Source of the DNA: Nitrospirota bacterium
GTDB lineage: Bacteria; Patescibacteriota; Gracilibacteria; UBA1369; LOWO2-01-FULL-3
DNA: 10,368 bases
NCBI GenBank assembly: GCA_011682355.1
Contig: JAACEU010000011.1
Coordinates: forward strand, 1 to 10,368
Reading direction: 5' to 3'
Below the pieces are notes generated by a model, which was given only the letters and a program-made list of their open reading frames with translations, searched no databases and had not been told where the DNA came from. Both the position numbers and the translations under genes were made by a program. Numbering within the stretch: position 1 is the first letter of the stretch; each line of letters begins with the position of its first letter. Positions 6,883 to 10,368 of the stretch are shown in pieces.

Positions 6883-7151
6883 AAATAAAAGAAATTCATT
6901 ACAACGAAGAATTTGAAACCCAATTTCTAAATCTTCCAAAACTAATCCAAAAAAAAGCTTGCAAAAAAGAGCAACTTTTTAAAGAAAATCCTTTTCATCC
7001 ATCGTTGAGGCTTCACAAATTAAGAGGAAAACTGGAAGGTTTGTGGAGTATTTCTATAGATAGAAAATACAGGTTGATATTCAAAACGCTGGAAAACGGC
7101 GTAACTCTTTTTATCAGCATTGGGTCACACGCAATTTATGAGGAGAAGTGA
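6879..7151 (+). CDS. RelE/YafQ/ParE-superfamily toxin
   Basis: 90 residues, a normal length for this family. The pattern FxxQFLNLPKLIQKK, then LFKENPFHPSLRLHKLRG and KLEGLWSISIDRKYRLIFK, then SIGSHAIY with His84, is that of RelE/StbE/YafQ-type proteins. Related members cleave mRNA at the ribosome and are neutralised by the antitoxin encoded just before. The conserved Arg/Lys (Lys47, Arg49, Lys63, Arg65) and His residues are all present, so it looks intact. It overlaps the antitoxin gene by 4 bp and its stop codon directly touches the end of the convergent gene at 7152. A ParE-like gyrase poison cannot be fully excluded, but the GLWSIS..YRLIF..GSH pattern favours the RNase branch. Confidence 0.88.
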   Translation: MKIKEIHYNEEFETQFLNLPKLIQKKACKKEQLFKENPFHPSLRLHKLRGKLEGLWSISIDRKYRLIFKTLENGVTLFISIGSHAIYEEK

Positions 7152-7886
7152 TTATCGATCGTCTGCTGTAGACTCTTGCCTATCAACAGTAAGAGTCAAA
7201 CGCTCTTTATCAAAATCAACACCTTCCAGTTGTTGTGCAAATATTGCCAATCTTGCTTCTATAGCCGGTTTTTGGAGATCTTCGTATCCACTTGTATAAG
7301 ACATTCCCATTGTCCACTCACCAGTACCTGTTGCTACATAACATTTACCTCTACCTCTCCTACCTCTCCAAATAATAGGAATTATTTTGGCAACAGCTAT
7401 TCGTACATCATCACCGATTGTCTGTACTCTTTCGGTATCAGTTCCTTCAACGTTAATAGATTCAGACATACCAGATTGTCTAACATCATTGCCTCCATCC
7501 CTTACTAAACGAACAAAACGCAAAGCCTCCCACAGCGTATAAATATATGTTTCCAATACACGCTCTTTGTATCTCTCAGCGATATGCCCGGATGTTGCAT
7601 CCTCAATTTGCTTAAGAGTAGGAATTTCCGATGGCAAACCAGGGGGTGTCTCAACACCACGTGCTTTCCAATACTTCTGAAAAAAGCCTTCTTTTTGTTT
7701 ATGACTACATATATCACCACGTGGGGCTCCGAGCAAGGATGGTCCACCGACAGTTGGGATCAGATTACCAGCCAATTCAATTTCACTTCTATATCCGTTC
7801 AATTCATCAAGAAGAGTTACCGCTAAATTTTTCATGACCTCAAGATTTGGGGCGAGTTGTTCGAGTGCAGTAGATTGTTCAGACAT
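7152..7886 (-). CDS. Hypothetical soluble protein, 244 residues
   Basis: I do not recognise the family. No signal peptide or membrane helix. Residues 10-40 look helical (LAPNLEVMKNLAVTLLDELN), followed by a Gly/Pro-rich segment (LIPTVGGPSLLGAPRGD), then SHKQKEGFFQKYWKARG, and a long helix ERYKERVLETYIYTLWEALR (105-124) continuing FVRLVRDGG. Residues 140-190 contain IINVEG-like beta pattern and a basic WRGRRGRGKCYVATGTGEW. The C-terminus is acidic. Start at ATG 7886 (MSEQSTALEQ); an upstream in-frame ATG at 7940 would add 18 hydrophobic residues, but it lies before the predicted transcription start. The gene converges with the toxin gene with no intervening base. No function can be proposed from the sequence. 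Confidence 0.75.
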   Translation of the reverse strand: MSEQSTALEQLAPNLEVMKNLAVTLLDELNGYRSEIELAGNLIPTVGGPSLLGAPRGDICSHKQKEGFFQKYWKARGVETPPGLPSEIPTLKQIEDATSGHIAERYKERVLETYIYTLWEALRFVRLVRDGGNDVRQSGMSESINVEGTDTERVQTIGDDVRIAVAKIIPIIWRGRRGRGKCYVATGTGEWTMGMSYTSGYEDLQKPAIEARLAIFAQQLEGVDFDKERLTLTVDRQESTADDR

Positions 7887-7927
7887 AATTAAAAGATTAA
7901 TAATATTTTGAACGGAGAAAAAACTAA

Positions 7928-7956
7928 CATATATATACAAAATTAGTCAAATTCAA
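7928..7956 (-). promoter_or_regulatory. Possible promoter of the 244-residue protein
   Basis: Minus-strand TTGAAT (7956-7951) and TATATG (7933-7928) are 17 bp apart; overlapping alternatives in the TATATATATG run fit nearly as well. The leader would be about 35 nt, without a Shine-Dalgarno. Confidence 0.35.
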
Positions 7957-8064
7957 GGCGTAAGCACCGCAGAACTCGCAATTGCACGAATAGGGTTTCG
8001 CTGAAAAAGCTTGAAAAATCTTCTGCTGACCGCAAGAATTTTTCATCGCTTTTTCTTCTACGCC
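7957..8064. repeat. Nested inverted-repeat element between tRNA-Lys and the 244-residue gene
   Basis: Three inverted pairs are nested. GGCGTA (7957-7962) pairs with TACGCC (8059-8064). GAAAAAGC (8003-8010) pairs with GCTTTTTC (8048-8055). GAAAAATCTT (8013-8022) pairs with AAGAATTTTTC (8034-8044) with one bulge, around an 11-nt loop. The inner part could fold into a roughly 18-bp interrupted stem on either strand. It has no open frame of note. It may be a structured RNA, the processed trailer of tRNA-Lys, or a dispersed intergenic repeat; the sequence alone does not decide. Confidence 0.5.
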
Positions 8065-8122
8065 TCCGTTTTTCTCGCGGAGCTCGCAAAAACTACGGCT
8101 TCGGATCGCGAAACTCGCAATT
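7973..8122. repeat. 11-bp direct repeat flanking the nested inverted repeats
   Basis: AACTCGCAATT occurs at 7973-7983 and again at 8112-8122, 139 bp apart. GTTTCGC (7995-8001) and GCGAAAC (8108-8114) form an additional inverted pair, and CTCCG/CGGAG at 8064-8082 a short hairpin. The spacing puts the second copy right next to the 3' end of tRNA-Lys, so an old insertion or an attachment-like site is conceivable, but 11 bp is short. Confidence 0.35.
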
Positions 8123-8125
8123 TTC

Positions 8126-8201
8126 TGGTGGGTCGGGCGGGAATCGAACCCGCGACCATCAGCTTAAAAGGCTGCTGCTCTACCGACTGAGCTACCGACC
8201 C
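8126..8201 (-). tRNA. tRNA-Lys (anticodon UUU)
   Basis: 76 nt with encoded CCA. Acceptor stem GGGTCGG/CCGACCC, D-arm GCTCAGTCGGTAGAGC, anticodon loop CTTTTAA with TTT, T-arm GCGGG-TTCGAAT-CCCGC, discriminator A. The top pair of the anticodon stem (G27-A43) is a mismatch; the other four pairs hold. It reads AAA/AAG. A weak -10 (TAGAAT, 8225-8220) with a poor -35 lies just upstream, but the gene could also be read through from the dnaJ operon. Confidence 0.96.
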
Positions 8202-8207
8202 ATGTCT

Positions 8208-8233
8208 AAAATCCCCAACATTCTATGTGGAGA
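8208..8233 (-). terminator. Weak terminator-like hairpin after the dnaJ operon
   Basis: On the minus strand TCTCC-ACAT pairs with ATGT-(T)-GGGGA, a 9-bp stem with one bulged T, one T-G pair and loop AGA, followed by TTTT. It stands 32 bp after the stop of the membrane-protein gene and 6 bp before tRNA-Lys. The T-run is short, so read-through into the tRNA is likely. Confidence 0.35.
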
Positions 8234-8265
8234 CCTTCTCAAACGCAAGTCAAAAACCACCATAC

Positions 8266-8847
8266 CTATATAGTTTCCTTGTGTGAATAAAAGCTATGTA
8301 TCAAAAATGCCAAAGCTGGCAAAGAGAACCACACATTACTGTTATCAACAATCATCCTAATCATCTGCGACTGATTATAGACATCCCAAAGCGCAGTCAC
8401 GGTAGACTGTTCTCCTCCTCCTCCGCCGATCAATGAAACGCCGCTCACAAATACCAAAATCGCACTAATAATCAATCCCGCACTCAAAACCGCATAAACA
8501 ACACTCAAAATCGTCCTCACAATAACAGAGCGATCATCAGAAGTATCAACCTCAAACGCACCACGCACCGCAAACAGAATTACCAAAGCTACAAATATTA
8601 TAACTTTAATAAAAACCATTGCTTCCTGCTCGGTTCCAACCGCCGCAAGCTTCAAAATCTTCATGAACAACTCAGATCCGCTCAAATACTTCGCAAAAAG
8701 AGCACCACCCGCATCAGCGGCAATCATAGAAACATAAGTTCCCAAAATCACTTTCAGAGTATTGTCTCTCCCAATAATCAAACTATATGCAAGAATAACA
8801 ACGAAGAAAACGACAACAAACAGATCCCAGGAAAGAGTAATATTCAT
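8266..8847 (-). CDS. Unknown multi-pass membrane protein in the dnaJ operon
   Basis: 193 residues with about five membrane segments: 6-26, 31-53, 77-96, 108-136 and 171-188. The first two are joined by a short IGRDN turn, and a cytosolic or external loop EVDTSDDRS separates the third and fourth. A Gly-run GGGGGEQST follows the fourth. The small-residue-rich helices and N-terminal DLFVVVFFVVILAYSLIIG recall CvpA-type proteins only remotely, so I leave it unassigned. It starts 19 bp after the dnaJ stop codon, with no Shine-Dalgarno and no room for a separate promoter, so it should be co-transcribed and share the heat-shock control of dnaJ. ATG 8847 is the first start in the frame. Confidence 0.78.
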   Translation of the reverse strand: MNITLSWDLFVVVFFVVILAYSLIIGRDNTLKVILGTYVSMIAADAGGALFAKYLSGSELFMKILKLAAVGTEQEAMVFIKVIIFVALVILFAVRGAFEVDTSDDRSVIVRTILSVVYAVLSAGLIISAILVFVSGVSLIGGGGGEQSTVTALWDVYNQSQMIRMIVDNSNVWFSLPALAFLIHSFYSHKETI

Positions 8848-8866
8848 AGCCTAAATTTAATACTAT

Positions 8867-10009
8867 CTACCAAAAAAGTCCACCCTTCTTGGTATCAATG
8901 CCGGCTTCCTCTGCTAATTGTAAATAAAGTTCCCTCTCTTTTTTTGAAAGTTTTTTTGGAATAATAATGCGAACTTTTACTAAATGGTCACCTCTTCCGC
9001 TTCCCGAAACCTTTGGGACACCCTTCCCGGAAATCTTGAATACTTTTCCGTCTTCAGTTCCGGCGGGAATTTTTATTTTTTCCTTTCCATCGATAGTATC
9101 AACTGCGACCTCGCCTCCCATTACGGCCACAACCAAATGAATTTCAACCTCTACATGAATATCATTTCCGGACCTGACGAAAGTTTTACTCGGATTAACA
9201 ATCAAATTTATATATAAGTCTCCGCTCGGTCCATTATTCATTCCTCCTTCGCCTTTTCCGCTCAAACGAATTGTAGAGCCATTATCTACACCTGCCGGAA
9301 TCTTCACTTTTACACGCTCTTTTACACGTGCTCTTGTCGTCCCATGACATTTCGTACACTTTTTCTCCGGAACTCGCCCCTCGCCAAAACATTCATCACA
9401 AGCCCTGGAAGTTGTCATTTGTCCAAGAATTGTATTTCTGGCTTCTCGAATTTCTCCGGCACCTCCACAAGTTTTACAAGTAACGATGGATGATCCGGGC
9501 TCAGCCCCTTTTCCATTACAATGTTCACAAACATCGGGTTTTGTGATTTCAAGATCTTTTTCACATCCAAAAACCGCTTCTTCAAAATCAATTTTTATCG
9601 CGGCTTCAACATCGTTGCCACGCATTGGCCCCCTCCTTTTGGATCGTGAACGAGCATTCCCTCCACCAAAAAATGTTTCAAAAATATCAGCGAAACCGCT
9701 CGCTCCATTTTGAAATCCTGAAAAATCAAATCCACCGGCTCCACCGGGAAAACCTCCTCCCTGAAACCCGCCCCCACCTCCAGGTCCACTCGCTCCAAAA
9801 GTGTCATACTGTTGCCGTTTTTGCTTGTCAGATAAAATCTCGTAAGAAACATTTATTTCCTTGAATTTGGTTTCAGCGTCTTTGTCTCCCTTATGTTTAT
9901 CCGGGTGCCATTTTAGAGCCAGCTTTCTATAAGCGGTTTTAATCTCCGCCTCAGTCGCGTCTTTTTTTATGCCCAAAATTTTATATAGGTCTTTATTTCC
10001 TTTTGTCAT
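8867..10009 (-). CDS. dnaJ: Chaperone DnaJ (Hsp40, full-length type I)
   Basis: 380 residues, the usual size. The J-domain (7-71) has LYKILGIKKDATEAEIKTAY and the essential HPD (35-37), which stimulates DnaK ATPase. A Gly/Phe-rich linker (72-118) follows. The zinc domain has four CxxC pairs: CEHCNGKG (161), CKTCGGAG (178), CDECFGEG (204) and CTKCHGTT (218), the last lacking the final Gly of CxxCxGxG. Two C-terminal substrate-binding domains (about 230-350) and a dimerisation tail end in KKGGLFW. I chose ATG 10009 over a TTG at 10018, because the TTG lies against the -10 box. grpE and dnaK are not adjacent. Expression is probably controlled by HrcA through the upstream CIRCE. Confidence 0.97.
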   Translation of the reverse strand: MTKGNKDLYKILGIKKDATEAEIKTAYRKLALKWHPDKHKGDKDAETKFKEINVSYEILSDKQKRQQYDTFGASGPGGGGGFQGGGFPGGAGGFDFSGFQNGASGFADIFETFFGGGNARSRSKRRGPMRGNDVEAAIKIDFEEAVFGCEKDLEITKPDVCEHCNGKGAEPGSSIVTCKTCGGAGEIREARNTILGQMTTSRACDECFGEGRVPEKKCTKCHGTTRARVKERVKVKIPAGVDNGSTIRLSGKGEGGMNNGPSGDLYINLIVNPSKTFVRSGNDIHVEVEIHLVVAVMGGEVAVDTIDGKEKIKIPAGTEDGKVFKISGKGVPKVSGSGRGDHLVKVRIIIPKKLSKKERELYLQLAEEAGIDTKKGGLFW

Positions 10010-10017
10010 ACCCCACA

Positions 10018-10046
10018 ATTATACCTTCTAAAAAACCGATTGTCTA
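10018..10046 (-). promoter_or_regulatory. Promoter of dnaJ, nearly leaderless
   Basis: Minus-strand TAGACA (10046-10041), 17-bp spacer and a perfect TATAAT (10023-10018). Only 8 nt (TGTGGGGT) separate the -10 box from ATG 10009, so the mRNA should begin within a few bases of the start codon or on it. The -35 box overlaps the CIRCE by 3 bp. Confidence 0.72.
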
Positions 10047-10070
10047 GCACTCTAGGGGCGAGAGTGCGAA
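10044..10070. promoter_or_regulatory. CIRCE operator (HrcA-binding site)
   Basis: CTAGCACTC, 9-bp spacer, GAGTGCGAA. The known CIRCE consensus is TTAGCACTC-N9-GAGTGCTAA; each arm here differs at one position and the spacer is exactly 9. It overlaps the end of the -35 box of the dnaJ promoter, a position where a bound HrcA dimer would block RNA polymerase. CIRCE usually precedes groES or hrcA-grpE-dnaK-dnaJ; here it controls dnaJ with one membrane-protein gene. hrcA itself is not in the window. Confidence 0.85.
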
Positions 10071-10078
10071 TTGCGGGG

Positions 10079-10098
10079 AAGTGGGCACGTGCCCACTT
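10079..10098. repeat. 20-bp perfect palindrome upstream of CIRCE
   Basis: AAGTGGGCACGTGCCCACTT is self-complementary over all 20 bases with no loop. It begins 9 bp beyond the CIRCE, between the dnaJ promoter and the plus-strand promoter candidate for tRNA-Glu. With no loop and no gene ending there it is a poor terminator; a dimeric regulator site is the better guess. Confidence 0.55.
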
Positions 10099-10113
10099 TT
10101 GACGGAAATGCCA

Positions 10114-10142
10114 TTGATAACAGTCAATTCCTCAGATAAAAT
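10114..10142 (+). promoter_or_regulatory. Promoter candidate for tRNA-Glu
   Basis: TTGATA (10114-10119) and TAAAAT (10137-10142) are 17 bp apart, each a 5/6 match to consensus. The start would be near 10149, giving a 5' leader of about 75 nt before the tRNA that contains the direct repeats at 10159 and 10192. Confidence 0.5.
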
Positions 10143-10158
10143 GCCCCCGCAACGCGGC

Positions 10159-10202
10159 AGCGAAGCGAACGCGCATATGAGTGCCAAGCTGAGCGAAGCG
10201 AA
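10159..10202 (+). repeat. 11-bp direct repeat in the tRNA-Glu leader
   Basis: AGCGAAGCGAA occurs at 10159-10169 and 10192-10202, each itself a tandem of GCGAA. The GC-rich stretch around them differs from the AT-rich spacers elsewhere. Function unknown. Confidence 0.5.
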
Positions 10203-10222
10203 AACATAACAAAAACCACTAC

Positions 10223-10297
10223 GGCGCCATCGTCTAGGGGTTAGGACGCCGCCCTCTCACGGCGGAAACAGGGGTTCGATTCCCCTTGGCGCTACCA
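10223..10297 (+). tRNA. tRNA-Glu (anticodon CUC)
   Basis: 75 nt with encoded CCA. Acceptor stem GGCGCCA/TGGCGCT with a G-U first pair, anticodon stem CCGCC/GGCGG with loop CTCTCAC (anticodon CTC), T-arm AGGGG-TTCGATT-CCCCT, discriminator A. It reads GAG; another tRNA-Glu(UUC) would be expected elsewhere for GAA. Confidence 0.95.
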
Positions 10298-10349
10298 AGA
10301 ATTGCAATGATGGGCATATTTCACTTCAACATCAGATGTTTTTTCGAAC

Positions 10350-10365
10350 GCCTACGTATGTAGGC
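10350..10365 (+). other. Hairpin at the right edge of the window
   Basis: GCCTAC-GTAT-GTAGGC is a perfect 6-bp stem with a 4-nt loop, 53 bp past tRNA-Glu. Only TTA follows before the window ends, so whether a T-run makes it a terminator cannot be seen. A weaker stem AACAT-CAG-ATGTT with four more T lies at 10328-10344. Confidence 0.35.
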
Positions 10366-10368
10366 TTA

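Noticed and set aside
6880..7151. Alternative genetic code with TGA as glycine (as in some Gracilibacteria/Absconditabacteria)
   Set aside because: TGA works as the stop in the ATGA-overlapping antitoxin gene and in the toxin gene, and no gene in the window needs TGA as a sense codon.
7171..7197. Terminator for the toxin-antitoxin transcript (stem GACTCTT/AAGAGTC)
   Set aside because: The loop is 13 nt, no T-run follows, and it lies inside the coding region of the convergent gene.
10010..10018. TTG start at 10018 for dnaJ
   Set aside because: It lies against the -10 box, upstream of the expected transcription start; ATG 10009 gives the normal DnaJ N-terminus.
10079..10100. Intrinsic terminator at the 20-bp palindrome
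   Set aside because: There is no loop, only four T follow on the plus strand and none on the minus strand, and no gene reads into it from either side.

Overview
The window looks like chromosomal DNA of a small-genome bacterium, most plausibly a candidate-phyla-radiation (Patescibacteria) lineage; Peregrinibacteria/Gracilibacteria relatives would fit. This is inference from gene style: a lamin-tail/cohesin/Fn3/dockerin surface protein, a short polyprenol-kinase-like protein, many family-less membrane or soluble proteins, and starts that almost never show a Shine-Dalgarno sequence. TGA ends both genes of the toxin-antitoxin pair and no coding frame needs TGA as a sense codon, so the standard bacterial code applies. 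I see no phage, insertion sequence or CRISPR array.

Layout, left to right. Positions 1-4181 hold four minus-strand genes, transcribed from right to left: a helix-turn-helix/coiled-coil protein, a CTP-dependent polyprenol/diacylglycerol-kinase-like membrane protein, Glu/Leu/Phe/Val dehydrogenase, and pyruvate,phosphate dikinase. The dikinase runs off the left edge and has its own promoter and a hairpin in its leader. Positions 4281-6483 (minus) hold two exported proteins: a secreted lamin-tail/cohesin/Fn3/dockerin protein and, after a terminator-like hairpin, a membrane-anchored cohesin-like protein. They could form a small cohesin-dockerin surface assembly.

Positions 6601-7151 (plus) are a compact type II toxin-antitoxin operon (RHH-like antitoxin, RelE/YafQ-like toxin). 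It has a near-consensus promoter, a perfect dyad operator over the -10 box and phased A-tracts upstream. It abuts, tail to tail with no spacer, an unrecognised 244-residue minus-strand gene. Positions 7951-8125 are non-coding and rich in nested inverted repeats, followed by tRNA-Lys(UUU) on the minus strand.

Positions 8266-10070 (minus) are a dnaJ operon: dnaJ, then an unknown multi-pass membrane protein 19 bp downstream. Its upstream region carries a good match to the CIRCE operator of the heat-shock repressor HrcA, next to a promoter so close to the start codon that the mRNA should be nearly leaderless. A 20-bp perfect palindrome, a short direct repeat and a plus-strand promoter candidate lead to tRNA-Glu(CUC) at 10223-10297. 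The last 70 bases hold only small hairpins.

The metabolic genes link the PEP/pyruvate node (dikinase) with 2-oxoglutarate/glutamate (dehydrogenase). The kinase-like gene points to lipid-carrier metabolism, the cohesin genes to the cell surface, and the CIRCE-dnaJ operon to classical heat-shock control.
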